From Ideonella_A sp963843805 (lineage in GTDB: Bacteria > Pseudomonadota > Gammaproteobacteria > Burkholderiales > Burkholderiaceae_C): a DNA stretch of 64,000 nucleotides. The translations under genes were made by a program, and so were the position numbers. Each line of letters begins with the position of its first letter. Position 1 is the stretch's first letter. Location: NCBI GenBank assembly GCA_963843805.1, contig CAWJLY010000001.1, forward strand, positions 930,001-994,000, written 5' to 3'. The notes beneath the pieces are model-generated. The model did no database searches and was not told where the DNA came from. It saw only the letters and a program-made list of their open reading frames with translations. Below, in pieces: positions 36,306-45,840 of this stretch.

Positions 36306-38180
36306 CTACTCCACCGTCACACTTTTCGCCAGGTTGCGCGGCTTGTCGACGTCGGTCCCGCGCGCCACGGCGGTGTGATACGCCAGCAACTGCAACGGCA
36401 CCACGTGCAGGATCGGTGACAGTGCCCCGTAGTGCTCGGGCATGCGGATCACATGCAGGCCTTCGGCGCTGTCGATTCGGGTGTCGCCGTCGGCGAAGAC
36501 AAACAACTCGCCGCCGCGGGCACGCACTTCCTGCAAGTTGCTCTTCAGCTTTTCCAGCAGTTCGTCATTCGGCGCCACGGTGACGACCGGCATCTGTGCC
36601 GTCACCAGCGCCAGCGGGCCGTGCTTGAGTTCGCCGGCCGGATAGGCCTCGGCGTGGATGTAGCTGATTTCCTTCAGCTTCAGCGCCCCCTCGAGGGCGA
36701 TCGGGTAATGCAGGCCGCGGCCGAGGAAGAGCGCATTTTCCTTGCGCGCAAAAATCTCCGCCCAGGCGATGACCTGCGGCTCAAGCGCCAGCACGGCTTG
36801 CACCGCCACCGGCAGGTGGCGCAGTGCCTTCAGGTGATCGGCTTCACGTTCTTCGCTGAGCTGGCCACGCGTTTGCGCCAGCGCGAGTGTCAGCAGGAAC
36901 AGGCCGACCAGTTGGGTCGTGAAGGCCTTGGTCGATGCGACGCCGATTTCGGTGCCGGCGCGGGTGATGTAGGCCATCTTGCATTCGCGAACCATCGCGC
37001 TGGTCTCGACGTTGCAGATCGTCAGCGTGTGGTTCATGCCCAGGCTGCGGGCATGTTTCAGCGCCGCCAGCGTATCGGCGGTTTCGCCGCTTTGCGTGAT
37101 CGTGACAACCAGCGTGCGCGGGTTGGGGACGCTGGCGCGGTAGCGGTATTCGCTGGCAATCTCGACCGTGGTCGGAATCTTGGCGATGCTCTCCAGCCAG
37201 TAACGCGCCACCGAGCCGCTGTAGTAGCTGGTGCCGCAGGCCAGGATCAGCACCTGGTCGACCTGTTTGAAGATGCCGAACGCGCCGTCACCGAACAGTT
37301 CGGGCGAGATGCCCGGCACCGCATCGAGCGTATCGGCGATGGCTTTGGGCTGCTCGAAGATTTCCTTCTGCATGTAGTGGCGATAGGGGCCGAGCTCGGC
37401 AGCGCCGGTGTGCGCCACCACGGTACGGACCTCGCGCTGCACGTTGCGGAACCGGCCGAATTGCGTGCCTTCGACGATATCGGTCTGGCACGAGCTGATC
37501 CACACCTTGCCGAGTTGCAGGTCGACGACATCGCCATCTTCGAGGTAGGTGATCTGATCGGTCACTCCGGCCAGCGCCATCGCATCCGAGGCCAGAAAGT
37601 GTTCGCCGCCGCGCTCGCCGGTCGACCGGTCGACGCCGATCCCCAGCACCATCGGCGAGCCCTCGCGGGCGCCGACGATGCGGTGCGGTTCGTCGCGGCA
37701 GAACACCGCGATCGCAAAGGCGCCCTTCAGCCGCTGCACCGCAGCTTGCACGGCGTCGAGCAGATCGCCGTCGTATACCGAGTCGACCAGGTGCGCGATC
37801 ACTTCGGTATCGGTCTGGCTGCTGAAGTGGTAACCCTTGGCGCGCAGCTCGTCGCGCAACTCGTCGTGGTTTTCGATGATGCCGTTGTGAACCAGCGCGA
37901 TGCGTTGGCCCGAAAAATGAGGGTGGGCGTTGTGCATCAGCGGCGCACCGTGGGTCGCCCAGCGGGTATGGGCAATGCCGGTGCTGCCGGCTACCTGTTC
38001 GGCGGCCACGTTGGCTTCCAGTTCGGCGACGCGAGACGTACTGCGCGCACGGTGCAGTTCGCCAGCCTGGTGCACCGCGACACCGCAAGAGTCATAACCG
38101 CGGTATTCGAGCCGCTTCAGTCCCTCGATCAGGATCGGGACGATATTGCGGGTACTGACGGCTGCAACGATGCCACACAT
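36306..38180 (-). CDS. glmS: Glutamine-fructose-6-phosphate aminotransferase (isomerising)
   Basis: This is GlmS, which makes glucosamine-6-phosphate from fructose-6-phosphate and glutamine, the first step to UDP-GlcNAc for peptidoglycan and lipid A. The 624 residues include the N-terminal nucleophile cysteine (MCGIVAAVS), glutaminase motifs HTRWATHGAP and HNGIIENHDELR, the two SIS domains (LACGTSYYSGSVARYWLE, TITQSGETADTLAALKHA, EIGVASTKAFTTQ) and the terminus PRNLAKSVTVE. Length is slightly above the usual 609. It lies divergent to an Lrp/AsnC-type regulator, which may control it. No glmS ribozyme is expected in this group and none is evident. Confidence 0.97.
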   Translation of the reverse strand: MCGIVAAVSTRNIVPILIEGLKRLEYRGYDSCGVAVHQAGELHRARSTSRVAELEANVAAEQVAGSTGIAHTRWATHGAPLMHNAHPHFSGQRIALVHNGIIENHDELRDELRAKGYHFSSQTDTEVIAHLVDSVYDGDLLDAVQAAVQRLKGAFAIAVFCRDEPHRIVGAREGSPMVLGIGVDRSTGERGGEHFLASDAMALAGVTDQITYLEDGDVVDLQLGKVWISSCQTDIVEGTQFGRFRNVQREVRTVVAHTGAAELGPYRHYMQKEIFEQPKAIADTLDAVPGISPELFGDGAFGIFKQVDQVLILACGTSYYSGSVARYWLESIAKIPTTVEIASEYRYRASVPNPRTLVVTITQSGETADTLAALKHARSLGMNHTLTICNVETSAMVRECKMAYITRAGTEIGVASTKAFTTQLVGLFLLTLALAQTRGQLSEEREADHLKALRHLPVAVQAVLALEPQVIAWAEIFARKENALFLGRGLHYPIALEGALKLKEISYIHAEAYPAGELKHGPLALVTAQMPVVTVAPNDELLEKLKSNLQEVRARGGELFVFADGDTRIDSAEGLHVIRMPEHYGALSPILHVVPLQLLAYHTAVARGTDVDKPRNLAKSVTVE

Positions 38181-38235
38181 GAGGATCTACCTTGACGGGT
38201 TTGGAAAGACGAGATGGTAGTCAGACACGCTCGAA

Positions 38236-38282
38236 CTTGGATGCCATAATCATGTCAAAATTGAAATAATTAGTCATCCAAG
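38236..38282. promoter_or_regulatory. Candidate operator: inverted repeat in the glmS / Lrp-type divergent promoter
   Basis: CTTGGATG (38236-38243) and CATCCAAG (38275-38282) are perfect 8-base inverted repeats spaced 31 bases apart around an AT-rich core (ATAATCATGTCAAAATTG). They lie in the 136-base divergent region between glmS and the Lrp/AsnC-type gene. The centre-to-centre distance of 39 bases is close to four helical turns, which would put both arms on one DNA face, as Lrp-family octamers require. Confidence 0.5.
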
Positions 38283-38316
38283 CTGCATAACGATTTATCT
38301 GGCCATTTTTGATGGA

Positions 38317-38808
38317 ATGATGAATTATTTATTCAATCTCGATGCCACCGATATCAGGCTGCTCGACCAACTGCAGACCGACGCCGCGCTGACCAACCAA
38401 GCACTGGCGGAGCGGGCGTCGACGTCGCCAGCCACCTGCCTGCGGCGGGTCAAACGGCTGGAGCAAGCCGGCGTGATCGAGCGCCGGGTCGCCTTGCTGA
38501 ACCCCGCAGCAATCGGTGCGGCGGGCATCAGTGCGTTTGCGGAAATCACGCTGGATCGGCAAGGCGCCGAGCATCTGGCGGCGTTCGAGGCGCGGGCGGT
38601 TGCCGAAGCGGCCGTTCAGCAATGCCACCGGGTCAGCCCCGGACCCGACTTCATGCTGCTGATTCAGCTGGCGGACATGGCGGCCTGGCACGCGCTGGTA
38701 CAGCGCCTGTTCACACAAGATGCGAATGTACGAAACGTGAAAAGCTACTTCAGCGTTTTTCGCGCCAAGTTCGAAACCCGAATCAGCTTGCCCGAACCGG
38801 CCGCTTGA
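38317..38808 (+). CDS. Lrp/AsnC-family transcriptional regulator
   Basis: This 163-residue regulator has an N-terminal helix-turn-helix (LDATDIRLLDQLQTDAALTN, ERASTSPATCLRRVKRLEQ) followed by a RAM/AsnC effector domain with GPDFMLLIQLADMAAWHALV and the C-terminal VRNVKSYFSVFRAKFET. Members sense amino acids and wrap DNA as octamers. An ATG pair at 38317 and 38320 precedes NYLFNLDA. Divergent from glmS across an AT-rich region with an inverted repeat, it probably regulates itself and perhaps glmS. Confidence 0.88.
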   Translation: MMNYLFNLDATDIRLLDQLQTDAALTNQALAERASTSPATCLRRVKRLEQAGVIERRVALLNPAAIGAAGISAFAEITLDRQGAEHLAAFEARAVAEAAVQQCHRVSPGPDFMLLIQLADMAAWHALVQRLFTQDANVRNVKSYFSVFRAKFETRISLPEPAA

Positions 38809-38838
38809 AGCGGCGTCGCCGGCGCCGGCACATCGACA

Positions 38839-39719
38839 TCAAGCCATCCGCGGGCGCCGCCACACCAGAACCCCGAATCCCGCCAGCGCGATCAGGATGG
38901 CGGCAACGAACATCGGGCTCGCCGCATCCTGCAGCAGCCGGCCGATATCGGTGACCATCCAGCGCGCAAACCAGGCCATCGCATCATCGTTGCGCGCCAA
39001 CGAAAACGGCAGCCCGCTGCGGGTCAGCGGCAGGACCGCTACCTGGGCCTGCTGCCACCAATGCAGCACGATGTCCCAGATCAGGGTCCGGCCGGTGAAC
39101 TGTTGCACCGCCAGACCGGCAAAGCCGATCGCCGCAGCAACCGCCGGCACGCCCCAGCCGCGCAGCCACGACGACGCCGCCATCACCAGCATGATCAACG
39201 GCGACAGCCAGAGCAGGCCGAACAGCAGACCGACGGCCTGACGCAGCAAGGCTGCCAGCCCGAGACCCAACCACGCCAACGGCGCCAGGTCGCCCAATGC
39301 CGGCACACCGAGCACGCGAACGACCAGCAAGCGCAGCCACGCCCTGGGCGACAACAGCGCTGATCAGCAGCACCACCAACGGCATCAGCAACAGGTTCGT
39401 CAGGCAGATCGCGGATACGCTTTGCAGATGGCTGGTCGGCAGCGAAAGCCAGAATTCGATGCTGCGATCCTGCTGATCGCGGCGCGCCAGCCCGGGAGCG
39501 TCGAACAGGACGCCACCCATCGCCAGCACCATCAGCGCCATCATGTAGATGATGACGCCCATCGACGCCAGCATCGGCGCCGCAAGAATTTCGTCAGTCT
39601 GCACGGTGCTGAACGGCAACCCGAGCCAGCACGATCACCGCCGGTGCCAACGCCAGGATCAACCAGCCGCGGCGATGCTGCATCCACTCGCGGCGCATCA
39701 GCCAGCCAAAACGATTCAT
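38839..39719 (-). CDS. ABC-2 type transporter permease, two apparent frameshifts
   Basis: This is the membrane component of a two-gene ABC exporter. Pieces in three frames join to a protein of about 290 residues: MNRFGWLMRREWMQHRRGW, a first helix, LPFSTVQTDEILAAPMLAS, the helix YMMALMVLAMGGVLFD, QQDRSIEFWLSLPTSHLQSV (typical of these permeases), further helices, and the end GFGVLVWRRPRMA. Breaks lie near 39618 (GGG) and 39355, both as one extra base. It is 18 bases downstream of the ATPase gene. Confidence 0.72.
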
Positions 39720-39736
39720 CGTGAACTCCATCGGAT

Positions 39737-40640
39737 TCAGGCCTGTTCGGGATTGAGCTCGGGCCGCCGTGTCAGTGCGACGAACAGGTCGACCAGGCTG
39801 GGCCGCAAGCGGCTGGCCGAGCGCCGCCACGTCGGCCGGCGGCGCACCGTCAAACAGCGCCGCCGACCTGCCGTGCTGCCGATAGCGCAACAGCGGGTGG
39901 GCAGCGGCAATCGCGTCGGCCGCCTGCGGGTCATGGCCCAGTGCGATGAAACGATGCTCGATATCGGCCAAGCTGATGTCGAGCACCAATTTGCCGTCGT
40001 TGAGCATCAGCACATCGCTGAGCAGCGACTCGACCTCCTCGACCTGATGGGTCGAGATCAACACGCTGCGCTCGCCGTCGCACCATTCCTCGATCAACAT
40101 CTCGTAGAAGGATTTGCGCGACAACACGTCGAGGCCAAGGGTCGGCTCGTCCAGCACCATCAGGCGGGCGTCGATGGCCGCCGTCAAGGCCAGGTGCAGT
40201 TGCACGACCATGCCACGCGACAGATTCTTGACCTTGTCGCGCGGGCCCACGCTGGTGCGCTTCAGCAAGGCGCGCGCCCGTTCCGCGGAAAACTTCGGGT
40301 GCAAGCCCGCTGACAAGGCAATCAGCTGATCGACCCGCGCCCAGCGCGGCAATACGGCCACATCGGGGATATAGCAAAGCGATTCGAGCATCCGCACCCG
40401 ATCGTGCTGCGGGCTGCAGCCGAGCACCGTCAGGCTGCCTTGGTGCGACGCCAGGCCGACGATGGCTTTCATCAACGAGGTCTTGCCGGCCCCGTTGTGC
40501 CCGAGCAGGCCGACGACGCGGCCTTTCGGGATCGAGAAGCTGATGTCGTCGAGCGCGCGTTTGGCGCCGTAATGGAGCGACAGGGCTCGGGCGCTGATCA
40601 ACGGCGCCTGCGCCGGTATGTCGTGGTTGATGCTGTCCAC
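39737..40640 (-). CDS. ABC transporter ATP-binding protein (YtrB-like), frameshift near the 3' end
   Basis: This is the ATPase of the exporter: Walker A GLLGHNGAGKTSL, Q-loop region CYIPDVAVLP, signature NLSRGMVVQLHLAL (a variant LSRG), Walker B LMVLDEPTLGLD and H-loop STHQVEE. The frame breaks near 39805; the next frame gives the normal end PSLVDLFVALTRRPELNPEQ. The likely start is GTG 40640, which partly overlaps its own ribosome binding site (GAGGAGG), so translation may depend on coupling to the GntR gene ending five bases before. A drug or peptide exporter is likely; substrate unknown. Confidence 0.78.
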
Positions 40641-40644
40641 CTCC

Positions 40645-40989
40645 TCACTCCCAGTCAAGTTCGTCAGGGCGCAAGCCCAGTTGGCGCAAGCGCACCCGCA
40701 GCTGTGGCCATTCATCGCGCAGAAAGCGTTCGCGCGCCGACTGCAACAAGGCACGCCGCGCACCCGGTTTCACATACAGCCCGAGGCCGCGCCGATTGTC
40801 GAGCAAGCCGTCTTCGTTCAGCGCCTGCAGCGCGCGGCCAACGGTGATCGGGTTGAGCAGATACTGCGCCGCCAGCACCCGCACCGACGGCATCGCCTCG
40901 CCTTCGGGCGGATCACCATCAAGCAAGCCGCCGGCCAGCCGATTGGCCAGTTGGCGGTAGAGCGGAAGCCGGTCGTCCCATTGATGCAT
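40645..40989 (-). CDS. GntR-family regulator (YtrA subfamily)
   Basis: This is a 114-residue short GntR regulator of the YtrA type, with only a small helical C-terminus after the DNA-binding part. The winged helix shows LPLYRQLANRLAGGLLDGD, MPSVRVLAAQYLLNPITVGRALQAL and DNRRGLGLYVKPGA. YtrA proteins repress the ABC exporter genes with which they are cotranscribed, and that arrangement is seen here: GntR, ATPase, permease on the minus strand. Cell-envelope stress or antibiotics are the usual signals in this group. Confidence 0.85.
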   Translation of the reverse strand: MHQWDDRLPLYRQLANRLAGGLLDGDPPEGEAMPSVRVLAAQYLLNPITVGRALQALNEDGLLDNRRGLGLYVKPGARRALLQSARERFLRDEWPQLRVRLRQLGLRPDELDWE

Positions 40990-41187
40990 GGTCGGGATGA
41001 GGAGGGTGTGTTACTGATGTAGAGCACTGTAGCCCTCGGCAAGACCGATCGCAGCCGATTTGCGATGGGCTGCGCCCTGGCGCGACAGTCTGCAGGCGCT
41101 GCACTGCCTTCGATTCCTTGTTCCCGCGGACCGCTCCTATCCGTCTAGCTACCCGGAGTCCGATGGGCCGAGATGGCGCGCGCCGTC

Positions 41188-42179
41188 TCAGCCTTTGCGC
41201 TTTGCGCGCGGATGCGCGGCATCGTAGACCTTGCTCAGATGACCGAAATCGAGCTTGGTGTAGACCTGCGTCGTCGTGATGTTGGCGTGGCCGAGCAGCT
41301 CTTGCACGGCGCGCAGATCACCACTCGACTGCAGCAGATGGGTGGCGAACGAATGGCGCAGCATGTGCGGGTGAACATGCGTCGGCAGGCCGGCGGCGAT
41401 GGCCTGCTGCTTCAGGCGCAGTCGCAGCTGGCTCGGTGTCAGGCGGCTGCCGCGCTGGCTGACAAACAAGGCGCTCTCGCCAGCAACCGCCAGCCGGTCG
41501 CGCACCGCCAACCACGCTTCCAGCGCGCGCAGGGCCTGGGTGCCGACCGGAACGCTGCGCCGCTTGCTGCCCTTGCCGAGCACATGGGCGAGGCCGTCGG
41601 CCGCATCGATCCAGCCAGCCGCCTCGCGTCCGGCCCGCAGGTCGAGGCCGATCAGTTCGGCGATTCGCAGCCCGCAGCCGTAAAGCAGTTCAACGATGCA
41701 TTGGTCGCGGATCACAAATGCCGGATCGGACCGTTCTGGCGTCACGCCGCGGTGTTCGGCCAGTGCCACCGCCTGGTCGACCGCCAGCGCCTTCGGCAAG
41801 GGCTTGGCCGCCTTCGGCGCGCGTACGCCTTCGACCGGGTTGGCGGCGATCAGGCCATTGCGACCCAGCCAGCGGTAATAGCCGCGCCATGCCGACAAGG
41901 CGATGGCAATGCTGCGCGGTGCCAGACCGAGCCGATGCAGTTGCGCCGCCCAGCCCCGCACATGATGCGCCTTGACATCGAGCAGATCGACTTCTGATGC
42001 CGCGGCAAATCGCTGCAGCGGACCAATGCTTCGCCATACATCGCCAAGGTCCGCTCGGCCAGTCGCCGCTCGACGCGCAAATGAACCAGGTGGCGCGACA
42101 GCTCGTCGCCCAGCGGCTCACGCGCCAGCGCCAGCGGCGCCGGCACGGCACCCGGTCCGGCGCCGGCCGCGTCGCTCAT
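41188..42179 (-). CDS. xerC: Site-specific tyrosine recombinase XerC, one apparent frameshift
   Basis: XerC acts with XerD at dif to resolve chromosome dimers. The N-terminal SAM-like DNA-binding domain (LSRHLVHLRVERRLAERTLAMYGEALVR) reads from ATG 42179, then the frame breaks near 42020 (behaving as a lost base) and continues with HHVRGWAAQLHRLGLAPRSI. The catalytic domain is intact: Arg in CGLRIAELIGLDL, Lys in LGKGSKRRSVPV, HPHMLRHSFATHLL, LGHANITTTQVY with the nucleophilic tyrosine. About 330 residues in total, slightly long for XerC. Its start overlaps the DUF484 stop (ATGA). Confidence 0.88.
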
Positions 42180-42860
42180 GCAGCGGGCAACAGCCTCGCC
42201 AGCGCAGCGCTGGCGGTTTCGCCGATGCGTTGCAGGAAGTCGATCCCCATGTCGGCCGCATAACGTGTCGGGATCGGGCGAACCGAGCACCAGCATGCCG
42301 AATGTCGGGCCGATTGCCGCTGCCGCGGTGCAGCGGGAATCATCGCCAGCGAGGTGACACTGCCGGCATCGCTGAACCACGAGGCCGCCTCGAAACCGCC
42401 GTTGAGGCCGCAATAGGGCATGCGTCAGGCCAGCGGCAAAACTTTTCAGGTCGTCGGTCACCGGCGTGGCGAAATGTTCGCCGGCAAACGACTCGGCAGC
42501 TCCCCAGATGCGGATCGCGCCTTGCGGGATCAGGAACTGTTCCTTCAGTTCGTCGACCAGAACGCCAGGCAGCCGGATGTCGTCCAGGGTCAGAAACAAG
42601 ACTCGCGTCCAGCGATGCAGCTTGTCGGCAATGGTGACGTTTTCCTGGCTGTTGCGGATCATCTCGATGATCTTGCCCTCGAGGCCGCGGATCTTGTCGC
42701 GCAGCATTTCCATCTGCCGCTCCTGCAGCGACACCGCGCGCGAGCCGTGCGGGCTGGTCAACTGGATCGCGCCGAGCAGTTCGGCCTGGCGTTCGAAGAA
42801 GCCCGGCGTATTGGCCAGGTAGTTGGCGATATCGGCTTCGGTAATGCCTTCGACGCTCAC
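42176..42860 (-). CDS. DUF484 family protein, several apparent frameshifts
   Basis: This is a GAF-like DUF484 protein that in proteobacteria lies between dapF and xerC. The N-terminal part from GTG 42860 is clear: ITEADIANYLANTPGFFERQAELLGAI, LTSPHGSRAVSLQERQMEMLR, IADKLHRWTRVLF. The frame changes near 42430 and again at about 42300 and 42260, after which the pieces FGMLVLGSPDP and GIDFLQRIGETASAALARLLPAA complete it. Repaired length is about 227 residues, as usual. Function is unknown. The stop overlaps the xerC start. Confidence 0.75.
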
Positions 42861-42908
42861 GTCGAATCCTTCATGATGGTTTGGAGCCCGCGCATCGCAC
42901 GGCGCGCG

Positions 42909-43783
42909 CTACAGATCGATCTCGCCTTCGAATACGGTTGTCGCAGGCCCGCTCATCATCACATGGGACCAGCTGCCATCGGCAGCGCGGCCGTCCCAGC
43001 TGATGCCGAGTCTTCCACCGCGGGTATCGACTTCGACTGCCGCATCCAGCCAGCCCAGGCGGATGCCGGCCACCACCGCGGCGCAGGCGCCGGTGCCGCA
43101 GGCCAGCGTTTCGCCGGCATCACGCTCGAAGACCCGCAACTTCACATGTCCACGGTCGACCACCTGCATAAAGCCGACATTGACGCGGCGCGCAAAACGC
43201 TCGTGGGCTTCGATCTGCGGACCGAGCAGTTCGACCGGCGCCCGATCGACATCCTCGACCCGGCACACCGCATGCGGATTGCCCATCGACAACACCGCAA
43301 ACTCGACGCTGACGCCATCACCGAGCGGCAGCGGCCACAACTCGAAATCGCCGACCGGGCGCGCCAACAGCCCGGCGGCATCGAACGGCAGGCTGGCGTG
43401 GTCGAACAGCGGCGCGTTCATGTCGACGCTGACGCGGCCATCGGGCAGCAGGCGCAGTTCGAGCCGATTGTTGATGGTGTCAACGCGCAGGGTGGTGCGA
43501 TCGCTCAGCCCTTGTTCGTGTACATAGCGGACGAAACAACGCGCGCCATTGCCGCAATGCTCGACCTCGTCGCCGCTGGCGGCATTGAAGATGCGATAGC
43601 GAAAATCGACATCCGGCATCGGTGCTCGCTTCGACAACAAGGATCTGGTCGGCGCCGACTCCAAAGCGACGATCACCCAGCAGGCGCAACTGCTGCAGCC
43701 GACAGGCCGAGCGGCGCGGCGGTGGCGTCGAGCACGACAAAGTCGTTGCCGGCGCCGTGCATCTTGGTGAAGCGGATTTTCAT
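42909..43783 (-). CDS. dapF: Diaminopimelate epimerase, apparent frameshifts near the 5' end
   Basis: DapF converts LL- to meso-diaminopimelate for lysine and peptidoglycan synthesis. The N-terminus MKIRFTKMHGAGNDFVVLDA starts at 43783, LRLLGDRRFGVGADQILVVE reads in a second frame, and FRYRIFNAASGDEVEHCGNGARCF with the first catalytic cysteine onward in a third; breaks lie near 43700 and 43625. The rest is intact: MGNPHAVCRVEDV and ERDAGETLACGTGACA with the second catalytic cysteine. About 285 residues. The start codon overlaps the stop of the acyltransferase gene (ATGA). An essential gene, so the breaks are probably not real. Confidence 0.9.
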
Positions 43784-44775
43784 GGGCCGATTATCCGCGC
43801 AAGGGGCGCTGCGGCCGATCTGCGCAGTCCCTTGCAGCGCGCCCACTGCCTCGCCCCGTCGGGGAAAGGGGATGCGTTCAATACAAGCTCGGCTTCCCCT
43901 TCGGGCCGGGTCTTGAAGCGCTTGTGCACCCACAGATATTGCGCCGGGTTGCGGCGGATCTCGGTCTCGATCCAGGCATTCATCGCCCGCGCATCGGCGA
44001 GCGGATCATCACTCGGGAAATCAGCTCCAGGGTTCGAGAAAGCGAACCCTGTAGCCCTGCCCGCCGGGCAGCAGCTCGGCCACCACCGGCTGCACGATCA
44101 TGTCAGCGCGCGCGCCATTCGCGACGGCGCCAGCAGCGTCGCCGCCTGCTGCGCCGAAAAAGGGCACAAAGGCGGCGTCGCGCGAGCCGAAATCCATGTC
44201 GGGCAGATTGAAAAAGGCATAGCCGCGGCGGATCGCGCGCACCAGCGGCAGCGCGCGGTCGCTGCGCGGAAAGATCTCGCCACCATCGAAGCGCAGCCGG
44301 CCGGCGCGGATCGCCGCGTCGAAAACCGGATCGCTCTGCTGCTGGTAGATCGAGCCGACCTTGCGCGACTGGAACAGTCTGCGTCGCCACGCCGGCCACG
44401 TCAAGCGCCAGAAAATGCGGCACCAGCCACATCACCGGCCGCTCGCTGCGCTGCGGCGAGCAACACATCGCCTTCGACGTGGATCAGCCGCTTCAGCCGC
44501 TCGACCGGCGCATACCAGAGCAGGCCGCGCTCGAGCAGGCTGCGGCCGAGCCAGCCGAAATGATCGCGCGCCAGCGCCTGCGCGCTCGGCGGCTGTCAGC
44601 TCAGGCAGACACAGTTCGAGGTTGCGCAACGCCACGCGGCGACGCGACCCGGCAAACCACCAGAAGATGCGGCCCAGCGCGCGGCCGAGCGCGGCCTGGG
44701 CACGTCAACGGCAAGTCTGGCGACCAGCCACAGCAACCTCAGCAACAGGCGTGACGCCAAGCCAGCTTCCTTCAA
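43780..44775 (-). CDS. Lipid A biosynthesis acyltransferase (LpxL/HtrB family), second copy, multiple apparent frameshifts
   Basis: This is an inner-membrane acyltransferase adding a secondary acyl chain to lipid A. Fragments in several frames assemble in order: LASRLLLRLLWLVARL, VALRNLELCLPELTAAERA (typical LpxL), a segment with VPHFLALDVAG, the HX4D catalytic motif, KVGSIYQQQSDPVFDAAIRAGR, FFNLPDMDFG, and PAQYLWVHKRFKTRPEGE with an unusually long C-terminal tail. At least four breaks occur between 44020 and 44700. The likely start is TTG 44775, overlapping the preceding stop. It ends on the dapF start. Confidence 0.75.
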
Positions 44776-45646
44776 TTTGCCGACGGAGCGGCCGACCGGC
44801 GGCTGTCGCGGCGCCTTGTAGCGGTGATAACCCCACAGATACTGCCCGGGGCAACGCATGATCAACTGCTCCATGGCGCGATTGACCACTGCGGCCGATT
44901 CTGCCTGAGCCTGCACATCGGCCGGCAGCGGCTCGCGCAGCGGCTCGATAGTGGACGACATAGCCCTGCGCCGCCTGGCAGGCGCTCGCCCCAGGTCAGC
45001 AGCACCTCGGCACCGCTTTGCTGCACCAGCCGCGCCGCCAGCGTCATCGTATAGGCCGTCGCGGCCGAAGAACGGCGCCCACACGCCCATGCCTTCGGGC
45101 GGCACCTGATCGGGCAGCAGGCCGACCACTATCGCCGCGCTTGAGCGCCCGCATCATCTGCCGCACGCCGCTCAGTTCGGCCGGAACGGCGGTCATGCCG
45201 GGCCGGTCGCGCGAGCCGCGCATCACCTCGCGCAGCCAGGCCTGCCGCGCCGGCCGGTACAGCACGGTGATCGGATGGCGCGCGCCGTGGCTGCTGGCAT
45301 AGCGCCTGGGCGGTGATCTCGAAGCAACCCAGATGCGGCGTCAGCAGCACCAGGCCGCGGCCCCTGCGCAAGTGCCGCCTCGACCAGCTCGTTGCCGACG
45401 CAGCGCAGCGGCACGCTGGCCGCGCCGCGCAGCCACAGCCGCGGCAACTCGGCCACCATGCGGCCGGCCGCAGCGACCGCCGCGCGCGCGGCCGCGCGCG
45501 ATCGACGCCGGCCTGCGCGCACGTGCGCGTCGAGCCGGCGCCGGTAGGTCGGCGACAGCCAGTAGGCCAGCCAGCCCATCGCGGCACCGAGCGCGTGCAG
45601 CCAGCGCAACGGCCATGTGCGACAACCAGCGGAACAAAATCAACAT
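44772..45646 (-). CDS. Lipid A biosynthesis acyltransferase (LpxL/HtrB family), first copy, multiple apparent frameshifts
   Basis: This is a paralogue of the next gene. It starts at ATG 45646 (MLILFRWLSHM). Pieces in order are MGWLAYWLSPTYRRRLDAHV, VPLRCVGNELVEAALAQG, VLLTPHLGCFEITAQA with the HX4E catalytic motif, ITVLYRPARQAWLREVM, GVRQMMRALKRG, VGLLPDQVPPEGMGVWAPFFG and PGQYLWGYHRYKAPR. Breaks are frequent (near 45610, 45365, 45300, 45130, 45060, 44960), so internal coordinates are approximate. The stop position depends on one more shift near 44790. It is divergent from metK, whose promoter lies just upstream of its start codon. Confidence 0.75.
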
Positions 45647-45658
45647 GCTTCGTATAAT
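45631..45658 (+). promoter_or_regulatory. Promoter of metK
   Basis: A consensus -10 box TATAAT is at 45653-45658. The -35 region is weak; GGAACA at 45631-45636 with 16 bases spacing matches three of six positions. Transcription should begin near 45661-45665 (GGGCA), exactly where the leader hairpins begin. The promoter overlaps the start codon region of the divergent acyltransferase gene, so the two genes may compete. Confidence 0.6.
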
Positions 45659-45660
45659 GC

Positions 45661-45840
45661 GGGCATCGCCGAGTTACTGAACTACTTGCGGGGCGATGCG
45701 GAAGCCGGTCAACGGCTTCCGCCGGACAGTGCGCCAAGGCGCGCTGCTCAACAAATCCTGCTAAAGCGTTCGCCGCGGCTCCCTACAACAGACCAGGCAA
45801 CGCAAGTTTCCCAACCTGTTGTTCTACTGGAGTTATCCGC
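45661..45840 (+). promoter_or_regulatory. Structured 5' leader of metK, candidate regulatory RNA
   Basis: About 180 bases lie between the predicted start of transcription and the metK start. Three strong stems fold in the first half: GCATCGCC (45663-45670) with GGCGATGC (45692-45699); GCGGAAGCCG (45698-45707) with CGGCTTCCGC (45713-45722), a perfect 10-base stem with loop GTCAA; and AGTGCGC with GCGCGCT (45729-45746), loop CAAG with one G-U pair. The first two share two bases and so touch end to end. The rest is unstructured by eye up to the GGAG ribosome site at 45829. I do not recognise a known SAM or SAH riboswitch consensus. Confidence 0.5.

Noticed and set aside
38181..38316. glmS ribozyme upstream of glmS
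   Set aside because: That ribozyme is found in Gram-positive bacteria; this spacer is AT-rich, short and lacks the core helices.
45661..45840. Known SAH or SAM riboswitch
   Set aside because: The conserved core sequences I remember for these classes are not visible; kept only as a candidate of unknown type.
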